A DNA stretch of 64,000 nucleotides, taken from NCBI RefSeq assembly GCF_900105985.1, contig NZ_FNUB01000005.1, forward strand, positions 3,224,001 through 3,288,000, read 5' to 3'. Below are positions 29,601 to 37,973 of this stretch, one piece after another. Made by a program: the position numbers and the translations under genes. This DNA comes from Tenacibaculum sp. MAR_2010_89 (GTDB taxonomy: Bacteria > Bacteroidota > Bacteroidia > Flavobacteriales > Flavobacteriaceae). Positions within the stretch are counted from its first letter, which is position 1; each line of letters opens with the position of its first letter. The notes below the pieces were generated by a model. That model saw only the letters and a list, made by a program, of their open reading frames with translations. It was not told the DNA's origin and did not search any database.

Positions 29601-31124
29601 TTCGGTAAAACTCATTTTAAACATTGGCCAAGAGCTCTCTATCCCATCTATGTTTTCTAAAAAAGAAACAATTGCTGGTGCAGATATATCTAAATTTATA
29701 ACTAACTTTATTTTATTACTATGTTCAGTAATGTTTAAAATAGTATCATCATTTGGTATTAAAAACCATTCTGTAGCAGTACTTAAGTAATAACTTCCTT
29801 TTTTAAAAAAATTTAAATCGGCTGTTTCTGAAAATGTGAATATTATTGTTAACTTTCTAACACCTTCTTTTAATAATAGCATCGGTGATGCAAAAGCAAA
29901 ACCTAATTTTATTTTTTTTCCTTCTTTACTGTTTTGATTGCCAAATGTTTTCCATTGTTTTACTTTACCTTCTTCATCTTTTTGTAAAGTGTTTACATCT
30001 TTTTCTTTCTTTTTATAGTATGTTATTAACCCTTTTTTACCTTCTCTTTGAGACAGTGTATAAGTGTTAGATATTCTAGCAGGATTTAACGATACTTTTT
30101 CTTTAGTTTCATATAAAATTGGTGATTTATCTTCATACTCTCCTCCGTTAAACAAGGTGGCTATAGGTAATTCAAATACAGATGTTAACTCAGATAATTC
30201 AGTACTTATATAAACTTTATCTACTACTGCAAGTTTCTTTTTTTGCAATAAAATATCTTTATAGTAAAAATTTAAATGTTTTTTTGATAAACCATTTAAT
30301 TGTTGTTTATATACCTTCATTAACTTTGTAAAGGTTTTTAACAATAATGTATCAGGGTAAATATCTTCCCGATTTTGAAAAGCTTTAAAATCTACTGAAG
30401 CATACTCAACAATGCTATTAAAAAAAGAAAACAATAAGTCTCCAGTATACTTTAAAGAATTAAAAAAATCTTCAACCTTATTTTCTTCTATTGGATTTTT
30501 TAGCTCTAATAATTTTAAATAAGGTATTTTTCCATCTAACTCTTTCCAAACTCTAGCATCGTAAGACTTGTATATATATTTATTTATAGATTTTATACCT
30601 TCTATACCATCTATAGATTTAATATGTAGTTCTTCTCTTAACCATAATATCGCCCATAAAAACCGACTGTGTTTTTCTTTTATTTCTTTAAGTATATAAG
30701 TTTTTAAATTATACTCAATACTAGATTGGATCATATATTTTACCCAACCTTGTAAAATATGAAAAATGCCAATTATTTGATCAAACAATTGATTAATAGA
30801 ATTTGTAATTACGTCCTTTAAATCCTCTACTTTATTTGATGTTAAAACCTCTTTTAATTTTAAACAAGTTTGCACATATAATGCATGCATTTTATTAAAG
30901 GGTGTTTTAGCTATAGAAGCCAATAAAAAAACAGGGTCTTTTAATAAAAAAGGGCTCCAATCTCCATTAATAGTATTTGTTTGATCGTAAAAATTAATTA
31001 ATGAAGCAAAATCAACCAAAAAACTTAAATCATCTTTCTCTGTTCTACCATCTATCAAACAAGAATGATTTTCTAGGCTATTACCTAAAGATAAAAGTGC
31101 TTTATTTTGGTCTATTAAATTCAT
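26613..31124 (-). CDS. eCIS baseplate J/gp6-like protein (Afp11-like) with a repetitive insert
   Basis: A 1503-aa protein. Near the C-terminus the stretch around NKRVSVRLKTKDRVVTSQDYYRVIKEAY (about 1290-1330) and the following EVYLAQAI are typical of baseplate J/gp6 wedge proteins. The gene begins 3 nt after the gp25 stop. Residues about 700-890 (28460-29030) are unusual: a run of degenerate repeats of the form LKIxDxLxI..., for example LKIGDVLEMKDHLQIDSLLKI, absent from ordinary baseplate proteins. The insert may form a solenoid on the outside of the baseplate. The length is above that of Afp11 itself. Confidence 0.87.
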   Translation of the reverse strand: MNLIDQNKALLSLGNSLENHSCLIDGRTEKDDLSFLVDFASLINFYDQTNTINGDWSPFLLKDPVFLLASIAKTPFNKMHALYVQTCLKLKEVLTSNKVEDLKDVITNSINQLFDQIIGIFHILQGWVKYMIQSSIEYNLKTYILKEIKEKHSRFLWAILWLREELHIKSIDGIEGIKSINKYIYKSYDARVWKELDGKIPYLKLLELKNPIEENKVEDFFNSLKYTGDLLFSFFNSIVEYASVDFKAFQNREDIYPDTLLLKTFTKLMKVYKQQLNGLSKKHLNFYYKDILLQKKKLAVVDKVYISTELSELTSVFELPIATLFNGGEYEDKSPILYETKEKVSLNPARISNTYTLSQREGKKGLITYYKKKEKDVNTLQKDEEGKVKQWKTFGNQNSKEGKKIKLGFAFASPMLLLKEGVRKLTIIFTFSETADLNFFKKGSYYLSTATEWFLIPNDDTILNITEHSNKIKLVINLDISAPAIVSFLENIDGIESSWPMFKMSFTELLKNPPVIKSLKIAVDVKELQSFQLYNDFGLLETEKPFQPLGPTPEKDQGFIIGNAEIFSKPVRLFSIKMDWNNLPNNFISYYYQYNKYKDNCYRNPPIKEVTSILKSIWQKIHGLFSNEEKNIDSPKNIIPTEPFNDMAFKVDFQLLQDKLWKPLDMNMLFGLQYVFFEYKELKETFSNNLFQGVPEIVAIEQLQVSDIILIKNVFEINKFLKVEDQLNVFIDLKIGDVLEMKDHLQIDSLLKIESRAQISDIIKIKDVDFLYINENESTIKFVDVFEVNQHLKVSELFLIANELKIKSFLEIENFLKKEHKIFYKENSLKTDLKLSDELQLNTSLKVCDLLSFNEDLLLEEAFSKTIGDLIKVKKEIKIGDLFKWKYTQKNENINIDLKGALSYENELDEVVKIPLSGTISLLNDLELTAILNIDYSRYFFEIITINTSRKEFLSTTYKKMFNYSFFGSSEILRLQNDIDPNIQNVPLELTQETSSGFIRMQLKNPKEGFGTLLYPKVVGAIAMYNAELLALNIKKGIDIYPLEEPANEPFTPIVGFFKGNYRSSCTYEYNSDTDGFKSVMYPNYPIECFYYNAFKNYKVYDSNLTTKENLKIKNNFPSITPKYDGKGQLILGLEEVIAPAEISFYFELAQDYKTVKKEVSSIVYEYLGKTGWENLTVISDTTNEFSCSGIITFNFPSDITNVHWTMPNYKYWIKIYVKNNPDWYAPTTFLNTNGIKLQRIKKGFETSPKIPFIEANVIESTYEAIPEIGTIMQPFVSFGGRAAETEEKMNKRVSVRLKTKDRVVTSQDYYRVIKEAYTEIYYIKVFFNKKTKSTEVYLAQAIKSWKDSNAFLPIVSSCLQQNVTSFLKPIASHFANIKVNNFHFTYIKLIGEITIKTGNKPSGVAKLVNNGINIFLSPWISTNQSQIVIDNGVSIAQISEFIMSTYNCIDSIINLAIKLGKKEATTGRIVYEKELHKNITPASLQAFALLVPSLNNHKIDYK
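28460..29030 (-). repeat. degenerate LKIxDxL repeat array within the Afp11-like gene
   Basis: The protein copies vary (LKVEDQLNVFIDLKIGDVL, LKVSELFLIANELKIKSFL, LKVCDLLSFNEDL) but keep an alternating hydrophobic/charged pattern with D or E and L at fixed places, about a dozen units. The periodicity is roughly 12 residues with half-repeats of 6. Confidence 0.65.
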
Positions 31125-31127
31125 TAA

Positions 31128-31559
31128 TTAATTAGCTAAATTGGTTCCTTCTTTTAAATAAAAAGGGTATACATAATTATGTCTTGTATTTGTTTGATTG
31201 TACTCATAATCTATTCCAACCTCTACTAAACCATTCGTCATATCAGTATATTCAACTGTTACGTTTAGTACATTAATTCTTGGTTCATTTAATAATAAAC
31301 TAGAGGTTATAACATCTTTTATTTCTGATTTTAATGTTTCATTCATTTCTTGGAAGAAAAATTGTTGTAAACCAGATCCGAATTGTGGAGTCATAGGTCT
31401 TTCTCCAAAATTGGTTTCCATTATTACATCTATAGAATCTTTTATATTATTCTCATAACGAGTTATTGATAATTGGTGATTTCCAACAAAAAATGTTACT
31501 GGAAAAGCCCAACCAGACCCTAAGAAATCTTTTTGCTTATTTGTTAATAAATTATCCAC
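31128..31559 (-). CDS. gp25-like baseplate wedge protein (Afp9-like)
   Basis: A 143-aa GPW/gp25 protein. The signature GERPMTPQFGSGLQQFFF (about 51-68) is the conserved gp25 loop, and the EPRINVLNVTV strand follows. gp25 anchors sheath to baseplate wedge in contractile tails. It overlaps the PAAR gene by 8 nt. Confidence 0.93.
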   Translation of the reverse strand: MDNLLTNKQKDFLGSGWAFPVTFFVGNHQLSITRYENNIKDSIDVIMETNFGERPMTPQFGSGLQQFFFQEMNETLKSEIKDVITSSLLLNEPRINVLNVTVEYTDMTNGLVEVGIDYEYNQTNTRHNYVYPFYLKEGTNLAN

Positions 31560-31854
31560 CTATTATTACATTTAAAGCTCCTAAAACAATTTTGCCTCCA
31601 TGCGCTGTTGCATCTCCAACCCTAGCTGCTGGCATACCTCCTATTTTTACCGTAGCAGAACCTTTAACAATTACATCTGGAGGCCCTACACAAACCAACA
31701 TATCTCCTACTTTTGCTGCTGGTAATTTTCCTATTAATACATTGGGTTGTCCAGGACCAATTATCGGTCCACCTACATGTGGTATTGGTGCTGGAACTGC
31801 TGGTGTTTGCATTGGACATTGATGAAAGTCTGTTAATCTTGCTGCTGGTGGCAT
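31552..31854 (-). CDS. PAAR spike-tip protein (Afp10-like)
   Basis: A 100-aa PAAR-repeat protein starting MPPAARLTD, with HGGKIVLGA at its C-terminal end. It caps the VgrG-like trimer with a metal-stabilised cone and sharpens the tip. It has no effector extension. It is placed between the spike and gp25 genes; the usual order of gp25 and PAAR is swapped relative to Afp. Confidence 0.95.
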   Translation of the reverse strand: MPPAARLTDFHQCPMQTPAVPAPIPHVGGPIIGPGQPNVLIGKLPAAKVGDMLVCVGPPDVIVKGSATVKIGGMPAARVGDATAHGGKIVLGALNVIIGG

Positions 31855-31881
31855 ATTTAAATTTTATTAGTTTGTTTAAGT

Positions 31882-33678
31882 TTAGTTTATCATAACCATA
31901 GCTCCTTTTATGGTAGTTTGTGCACCTCCTGTAAGTTCAGCTTGTGCACTTCCTTTTGCAGAATACTTTACACTTGCTGTTTCTTTTATATTAGTTCCTT
32001 TAATTGTTACATCTCCAGGAGAACTATCTATTGTTACACCTTGTTTTCCTTTAAGGGTTAACTTTTGATTAGCCTCTATGTTTATATTTTTAGCACTCTT
32101 AATAGTAATCCCACTAGAAGACATGACGATACTATTACTGTTCTGATCTTTAATCGTTATTTCTTTACTCTTATCATCAAAAATTGCAGTGTTTTTACTA
32201 GGTGTTTCAATAGTAAACTTCTTGTTTTCATCATCAAACTCTATAAAAATTCCTTGCTTAGAAACAATTGCTTTTTTTGTGTTTTTTTTGTCTGGAATGA
32301 GCCCTTTATAAGGTTTGTTTTTTGTGCTACTATATAAACTTCCTAAAATAATAGGATAACGTGGATCTTCATTTAAAAACCCAACAACAACCTCATCTCC
32401 TACTTCTGGTAAAAAAAATGCCCCTGCACCCGAAGTTGAATAAAAATTAGCAAGTCTTGCCCAAATACCTTCACCTTTGCTATCAAATAATGGAATATCA
32501 ATTAATATTCTAAATTGATTATCAGGATCTTCATACATTTTTTTTACCGTTGCATTAAAAAGTCCTTGTACTCCAGGTAATAAACCTGATGCTGGTGGTG
32601 CCATTACATCTGGTTCTTCTGTAAACCAAACTGGAGATAAACCTATAGTTACGGTAGTTACCCAGTTACCATGAGCTACTTCATGTTTTACATTTGACAT
32701 AAAATGATCGCCATTAAAACGATCTCCTAACCCATCTAAGGTTAGATATTTTCCTGGGTTTACTTTATTACTTCCTTGAAATTTAACTTCTCCTCTAATT
32801 TTAGAAAACTCACTTTTTATTAAAGTAGCTTTAGACCAATTGGTTAAATCTGTTGCTTCTAAAGGAGCCGTTGTTTGTACTTGGAAATCTTTTAACCCTA
32901 CAACTTCTGATAATTTTTTTGTTGATAAATTACCAGCACCAGCATAATTGTTATTTGCAGAAGCTGTGGTTATTTTTTGAGTAGGATACCCCCATGAATT
33001 CCCTTTTACAGATGCTAATTGTGTTATTGAATCTAAATCGGCATTAAACTCCAATAAGTTATTTCCATATTCAATCTTTAAAACTGATTTTTTGTCTTTA
33101 TCTGGTGGAAATACTGAAACCTTTCCACCTAGTGTTGTAATTATCATACCATTAGACTCGGCTCTTGCCATAATAAAATCCCAGTCAGTTGTATAATACT
33201 GTACTTGTTCTTGCCATTTCGTTTGTGTTGCTGTTACATTAGCACTTAAACCTTTGTAAGTGCTTATTATAGAATTTATAATATCACTATCTTTTTTCTT
33301 AGCATAAGTAGCACTTTTACGTCCAACAATCATACGAATAGCCTCATCTCTACATTCTACTTCTAAGGTAGGACCAGCTGCTCCGTTTACTTTTACACTT
33401 TGTTTTGTTATAATACCTTCAAAAACCAACTCGTTTACAGATTCATACCCCAGCTCTATACTTACTTTATTTCCGGGTACAAACGTTGCTGAAGAACTTA
33501 CTGTAAACCCCTCTTCTGATGGATTACCATCAAGAATTACTATTGTTGCTTTTGATATTCTATTAACCGACTTATCTATAACAACGTTTTCTACTTCTAT
33601 AATATCTGGTATAAAACTTCCGTTTACTTTTACATCAAATGTGACTAAACCGCCACTATCAATTCCTGAACAACTCAT
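31882..33678 (-). CDS. VgrG-like spike protein (Afp8-like)
   Basis: A 598-aa protein combining gp27-like domains (about 1-370) and a gp5-type OB fold (near 380-465, including LPEVGDEVVVGFLNEDPRYPIILGSLY). A C-terminal beta-helix of short repeats follows (about 480-598; ITIKDQNSNSIV, ITIKSAKNINIEA, VTIKGTNIKETA). It ends ATGA-coupled (4-nt overlap) with the upstream LysM gene. It forms the trimeric spike to which PAAR and possibly payloads attach. Confidence 0.95.
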   Translation of the reverse strand: MSCSGIDSGGLVTFDVKVNGSFIPDIIEVENVVIDKSVNRISKATIVILDGNPSEEGFTVSSSATFVPGNKVSIELGYESVNELVFEGIITKQSVKVNGAAGPTLEVECRDEAIRMIVGRKSATYAKKKDSDIINSIISTYKGLSANVTATQTKWQEQVQYYTTDWDFIMARAESNGMIITTLGGKVSVFPPDKDKKSVLKIEYGNNLLEFNADLDSITQLASVKGNSWGYPTQKITTASANNNYAGAGNLSTKKLSEVVGLKDFQVQTTAPLEATDLTNWSKATLIKSEFSKIRGEVKFQGSNKVNPGKYLTLDGLGDRFNGDHFMSNVKHEVAHGNWVTTVTIGLSPVWFTEEPDVMAPPASGLLPGVQGLFNATVKKMYEDPDNQFRILIDIPLFDSKGEGIWARLANFYSTSGAGAFFLPEVGDEVVVGFLNEDPRYPIILGSLYSSTKNKPYKGLIPDKKNTKKAIVSKQGIFIEFDDENKKFTIETPSKNTAIFDDKSKEITIKDQNSNSIVMSSSGITIKSAKNINIEANQKLTLKGKQGVTIDSSPGDVTIKGTNIKETASVKYSAKGSAQAELTGGAQTTIKGAMVMIN

Positions 33679-34352
33679 GCTTCAATTGGTTTTATTATTG
33701 GAGGAAAAATCAATTCTTTTCCTCCTTCTAGTTTTCTAAACTTATTAAGTCCATTATAATTTGCTACTTGTATGTAATGAAAAGGAGAATTCCACATTTT
33801 TGTACATAACTGAGGCAACGATTCTCCTTCAACTACTTCTACCAAATGTGTAATATCTGGAGATTCTTTTTTTTCTTCTTTACATTTTCTTTTTGACGAA
33901 ACATATTCTCCAAAACTTAAAGAAACTTTTGCTCTAAGAGGACTCCCATCGGGCCTAAAAAGCGTGTAATTTGTATTAAATGTTTTTAAAACACTTTTAA
34001 AAGACATGTTATTCCCCCACTGTATTTTAACATAATTTGGTCTGTGAATTTTTCCATTATAGGTATAAACAATATCTTCCAAGGTTTTAATTTCTGTAGC
34101 CATATCTATTCGTTTAGAAAATACAACTCCAGTACAATCAATAACTATATCAAAACTTAATTCATCACTTGCGGTGTTTTTATATTTCTGAGAAGGTTTG
34201 CTAGAATCTATAGGTTGTTGTTCATTGTAAAGAATTTTACGATTCCATTTTATCTCATTAGGGTTAATCATCACCTTATAGGGATCTCCTGGTATTGGCG
34301 TGTTAAAATCGCCATCTAAATAACCTGTTATTTTCATTAACTCTAAGCCCAT
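33675..34352 (-). CDS. eCIS tube-baseplate adaptor with C-terminal LysM-like domain (Afp7-like)
   Basis: A 225-aa protein. The N-terminal part (ITGYLDGDFNTPIPGDPYKVMINPNEIKW) is a CIS tube-family entry, and residues about 170-220 (VVEGESLPQLCTKMWNSPFHYIQVANYNGL) form a LysM-like domain ending in LIFPP, as in gp53/Afp7 proteins that join inner tube and spike. It starts just after the small DUF5908 gene (1-nt gap between stop and start region). Confidence 0.9.
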   Translation of the reverse strand: MGLELMKITGYLDGDFNTPIPGDPYKVMINPNEIKWNRKILYNEQQPIDSSKPSQKYKNTASDELSFDIVIDCTGVVFSKRIDMATEIKTLEDIVYTYNGKIHRPNYVKIQWGNNMSFKSVLKTFNTNYTLFRPDGSPLRAKVSLSFGEYVSSKRKCKEEKKESPDITHLVEVVEGESLPQLCTKMWNSPFHYIQVANYNGLNKFRKLEGGKELIFPPIIKPIEA

Positions 34353-34353
34353 T

Positions 34354-34521
34354 CTACCTTCTGTAATTTATTTTCTTTACACCTTCTGTTAACATTCTTT
34401 TACAGGTTTCTAAAATTTCTTCTTTAAAAACAAGGAACTCATTTTCTTTAAGTGATATATTTTCATCATTTTTTGTTTTTATTTCTGTTTTAATAATCAA
34501 TTCTCTTATTTCTACTGGCAT
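34354..34521 (-). CDS. small DUF5908-type eCIS protein (Afp6-like), 55 aa
   Basis: This short frame fills the gap between the second tube gene and the LysM gene. It starts MPVEIRELIIKTEI, the hallmark opening of the DUF5908 family found in Bacteroidota eCIS operons in the Afp6 position, and ends KKINYRR at a TAG that is directly followed by the next ATG. It is easily missed because of its length. Its exact role is unknown; in Afp6 it is a small baseplate-associated protein. Confidence 0.85.
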   Translation of the reverse strand: MPVEIRELIIKTEIKTKNDENISLKENEFLVFKEEILETCKRMLTEGVKKINYRR

Positions 34522-34534
34522 TCTTTCTTATTTT

Positions 34535-35008
34535 TTAAGATGATGTAAAATGGATATAAGCCAACTCTATAGTATCTATTAAAACTTCTCCTGTTTGAGA
34601 TTTTAAATCTGAAAACGAATACTTTACAGGATATGCTTTATAAAAATTCCATTTCATTGAAACCTGACCTTCACTGTTTAGTAGATTTACAGAAACTGTT
34701 TTTGTTTTTATTGGCTTAGCTAAACCACCATCAATACTATCTTTACACCAATTAGTTAATGCATCTCCTTTTAATATTACAGCTCTTTTAAGTATTAAGT
34801 TTTTACTTATAGAAACAGATGGAAGACGATATTTAAATCTATTTTCGCCTCCACCTGCTACTTCTTCTATTGTTTGCTCTCTAGTTAAACCCGAAACTTC
34901 TTGAAAATCGATGCCTTCACTACTATCAAATGAAACAGAAAAATAAAAATTAACAGGATATATACCTGTTACATTTTCTTCTTTTGCCTTTGATTTTTTT
35001 TTAGCCAT
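34535..35008 (-). CDS. eCIS inner tube protein, second copy (Afp5-like)
   Basis: A 157-aa T4 gp19/Hcp-like protein. It shows the family pattern of FQEVSGL (about 36-42), a basic loop, an ILKRAVIL strand and a TIELAYIHF end. It resembles the neighbouring tube protein but has a longer Lys-rich N-terminus, as expected for the tube initiator. It overlaps the tube gene by 8 nt. Confidence 0.92.
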   Translation of the reverse strand: MAKKKSKAKEENVTGIYPVNFYFSVSFDSSEGIDFQEVSGLTREQTIEEVAGGGENRFKYRLPSVSISKNLILKRAVILKGDALTNWCKDSIDGGLAKPIKTKTVSVNLLNSEGQVSMKWNFYKAYPVKYSFSDLKSQTGEVLIDTIELAYIHFTSS

Positions 35009-35465
35009 TTGTTATAATTAGCTCTTCATGTGCAATTTCTATCGTATCTACAGCTACTTCATTTCCATCAGATTTTAAATCGGTACTGGTAATTTTAGTT
35101 GGCCAAGCATTATTTAACTGCCATTGCATAGTTACATTACCTCCTTCATCTAAAAGTTTTATTAAAACTGTTCTACGCTTAATTGTATTCATTTTAATTT
35201 CTTCATGCCAATCCCAAAAAGTATTGTCATTTACAAAAACTCCACGCTTCATAGTTACGTTTCCGTACTTAACAATTCCTGGCATTTTTTCGGTAGAAAA
35301 CAGTTTACTATTACTTTTTCGATATTCTATTATTTGGTTTTCTACATCCATTCCAGAAACTTCTTGAAATGCAACTCCAGTTAATTCAGTCCCTAAATCT
35401 ACTTCAAATCGGAACTTTGGCATGGGCCATGTTGCGCCTTGTACGCTTCCATCATCTGTTGCCAT
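35001..35465 (-). CDS. eCIS inner tube protein (Afp1-like)
   Basis: A 154-aa tube protein with FQEVSGMDVENQIIEYRKS (33-51), MKRGVF (75-80) and VDTIEIAHEEL near the end, the standard pattern for the Hcp/gp19-like rings that form the inner tube. It follows the sheath gene. It is the most likely main tube subunit, through which payloads travel. Confidence 0.94.
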   Translation of the reverse strand: MATDDGSVQGATWPMPKFRFEVDLGTELTGVAFQEVSGMDVENQIIEYRKSNSKLFSTEKMPGIVKYGNVTMKRGVFVNDNTFWDWHEEIKMNTIKRRTVLIKLLDEGGNVTMQWQLNNAWPTKITSTDLKSDGNEVAVDTIEIAHEELIITNG

Positions 35466-35521
35466 AATATTATTTTTTATATTAGTTTTTTATTCGGTTA
35501 TCTTTTTTAATACACTTCTAA

Positions 35522-37105
35522 TTAGCTAGATGTAGCCATTTGTTGTTGAAATGTCAATACAATGAATTCTGCAGGTCTTACAATTGCAACTTTTACAGTA
35601 ACATTCATAAATCCATTTAAAATATCTTCAGAAGTCATAGTAGCTCCTAAGCCACATTCTACAGAAAAAGCATCTGAAGCACTTGCTCCTTGTAAGCCTC
35701 CTTGCTTCCAAATATCATTTAAGAAACTAGAAATCATTGCTTTTACAGCTTCCCATGTATTTTTATCATTAGGTGCAAAAACATATGCATTTGCAGCGAG
35801 TTTACATGATTGCTCTAAAAAAATCATTGTTCTTCTTACTGATAAGTACCTCCAATCTTGACTATTACCATCCAGTGTTCTTGCTCCCCAAACTAAAATT
35901 CCTAATCCATTAAAAAATCGAATTGCATTAATAGATTTACCTGAAACTGCATCAACATTTAAATCTGCTTGTTGTGTTTCTGATAGTTTGATAGGTAAAT
36001 TAACAACGTCAACCATTGATGTGTTTGCTGGAGCTTGCCATGGACCTACCTGATTATCTGTAGTTGTTATTACTCCTGCCATACCACCACTTGGAGGTAA
36101 TAAATTTGCATCTTGTAACACATGTGCTATAATAGTACTGTAAGTAGGACTCGCCACTAATAACGAATTATTATATTGACTTACGGTTAATGCTTCTCCA
36201 TCTGGTGGATTTTGAATATTTGCTATAATGGTATTTACAGTTTCATTAGGATTATCTGCAGGACTCAATATTGCTTGTAATTGAGTAACATCTCCTCCAA
36301 ATAAATTTGTATAATCTATATCTGAAGCTTGCATTACTGTAGTATCTACAAATGGATAATAAGCTGCTCCATAATCTAATCCGTTTGATCCTGTGGAATT
36401 TCTAAAAGTTGTAATATCTTCTGTATAATTAATAGGATCTGGTGTATTACCTCCAATAATATCAAAAATACATACTGTTGTTTGCATTTCTGTAGATTGC
36501 AATAACATTGATTGCATTAAAGAAGCATTATCATCTACTGATAATAAAGTAGCTTCAGGACAGATATACATAGTTGGTTCTTGTTCTTGTTTTAACAAGT
36601 CTAAACCATTTGTTAAATCGTTTTTTTGTACGTTCGGATTTACTATTTGTGCACCAACTGCTGCAGGTGTATTTGAAGGTTCTCCATAAGGTCCTATAGA
36701 TACAATATAGGCATCTCCTCCACCATTATCATAAAACAACTTAATACTATTGTATAAATAATAAATTGTATTCGGATCTGGAAGAATGGCATAAAAATCG
36801 CTTCCTATCATCATATAGTCTCCTGATGTTGGTTGGCTATCTTGTTTTACTAAATAATACTCAGGATCATATTGTTTAGCAGGATCTGCTGGTGCAGGTG
36901 GGTTTGGCAAACAAAAAATAGCTTGAAAATCTGCGAATGATGTAATTTTTTTAGGCACATTCGTGTACGATTTCCCTTCGTACATAGCTTGAGGTGTATA
37001 TCCAATAAATGCTGGTATCGCAGTAGCAACGGGTACTACTGAATTACCAAAAGCATTTACTTCATTGATATAAACCCCTGGAGATTTAATGGTTGATAAA
37101 TTCAT
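35522..37105 (-). CDS. eCIS contractile sheath protein (Afp2-4-like)
   Basis: A 527-aa sheath. The start (SPGVYINEVNAFGNSVVPV, then TAIPAFIGYT) and the end (LNGFMNVTVKVAIVRPAEFIVLTFQQQ) are diagnostic of eCIS/phage sheath proteins, and RTLDGNSQDWRYLSVRRTMIFLEQS (about 409-433) is the conserved subtilisin-like sheath core. Afp has three sheath paralogues; this locus has one. It is expected to polymerise outside the tube and drive injection by contraction. Confidence 0.96.
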   Translation of the reverse strand: MNLSTIKSPGVYINEVNAFGNSVVPVATAIPAFIGYTPQAMYEGKSYTNVPKKITSFADFQAIFCLPNPPAPADPAKQYDPEYYLVKQDSQPTSGDYMMIGSDFYAILPDPNTIYYLYNSIKLFYDNGGGDAYIVSIGPYGEPSNTPAAVGAQIVNPNVQKNDLTNGLDLLKQEQEPTMYICPEATLLSVDDNASLMQSMLLQSTEMQTTVCIFDIIGGNTPDPINYTEDITTFRNSTGSNGLDYGAAYYPFVDTTVMQASDIDYTNLFGGDVTQLQAILSPADNPNETVNTIIANIQNPPDGEALTVSQYNNSLLVASPTYSTIIAHVLQDANLLPPSGGMAGVITTTDNQVGPWQAPANTSMVDVVNLPIKLSETQQADLNVDAVSGKSINAIRFFNGLGILVWGARTLDGNSQDWRYLSVRRTMIFLEQSCKLAANAYVFAPNDKNTWEAVKAMISSFLNDIWKQGGLQGASASDAFSVECGLGATMTSEDILNGFMNVTVKVAIVRPAEFIVLTFQQQMATSS

Positions 37106-37145
37106 AAAACATTTTTATTATATTCATTATTAGTTAATTTGACCT

Positions 37146-37973
37146 TTATACATATACATACATCAATGAAGCTACAAGAGGTGCTAATTGATTTGTATTT
37201 ACTTCTATTACACTCGGGTTTGGGTTTGGTAAACCCTTAAATATGATTTTGGTTCTATCCAATCCATTTTTTTTGGTTAAACTGATTAAATCAAAACTAT
37301 ATTTAGGTATTTCAGTAAGCTTTAATAGTTCTTTATCTGTAGTAAATCGTTGTGCTTTCTCTCCGTTTTGAAGATTTACCTCAACGGGGCCTTTAAATTT
37401 TATATTTGATTTACTTTCAATGGAAAGACTTCCTAAATTTTGACGACTTCTATTCATCACCAAATAATTCCATTGTGTTGCTCTTGCTTTAAATTTTATT
37501 TGATAAAGAGGTGTTATATTATTTTCAAATTGTGATATAATATCTTTAAATTCAATAGAAACCTTGAAAACCACATTTGCTTCTTTAGTAGGTATAAAAT
37601 TTGATTTCAATACGATTGGTGCTGCTTTTGAGCTAGGAATCACCCAATTGCTTTTATAAATTATTACTCCTATTTTATTAATGGGCAAATCTGTTATTTG
37701 ATAAAACTGTGGATTTAATGTGTTTGCTTCAAAATGAAATGATGTTTCTCCAGTTACTTCCGTTAAATAATTTAAAAAAAACGCTATACTCCTTTTTGTA
37801 TCGGTATATAACCCAAAACCTGTGTCAGTAATTCTTGGCTTAAAAAAAAACTTGTTAATAATGGTTTGTGTTTCTTTTGTTGGTTTATACACTAAACCTT
37901 TACATATATTATTTTCATAATAGGTATGAGTAATCTCTAAATTAAATATCGTTTGAAAACTACTTCTAATCAT
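37146..37973 (-). CDS. eCIS-operon protein, unknown, between terminator and sheath genes
   Basis: A 275-aa, beta-rich soluble protein with no motif I can name. It overlaps the DUF4255 gene by 8 nt and precedes the sheath gene by 40 nt. Its position suggests a cap or neck component made with the tail terminator, but no sequence evidence fixes this. Confidence 0.7.
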   Translation of the reverse strand: MIRSSFQTIFNLEITHTYYENNICKGLVYKPTKETQTIINKFFFKPRITDTGFGLYTDTKRSIAFFLNYLTEVTGETSFHFEANTLNPQFYQITDLPINKIGVIIYKSNWVIPSSKAAPIVLKSNFIPTKEANVVFKVSIEFKDIISQFENNITPLYQIKFKARATQWNYLVMNRSRQNLGSLSIESKSNIKFKGPVEVNLQNGEKAQRFTTDKELLKLTEIPKYSFDLISLTKKNGLDRTKIIFKGLPNPNPSVIEVNTNQLAPLVASLMYVYV

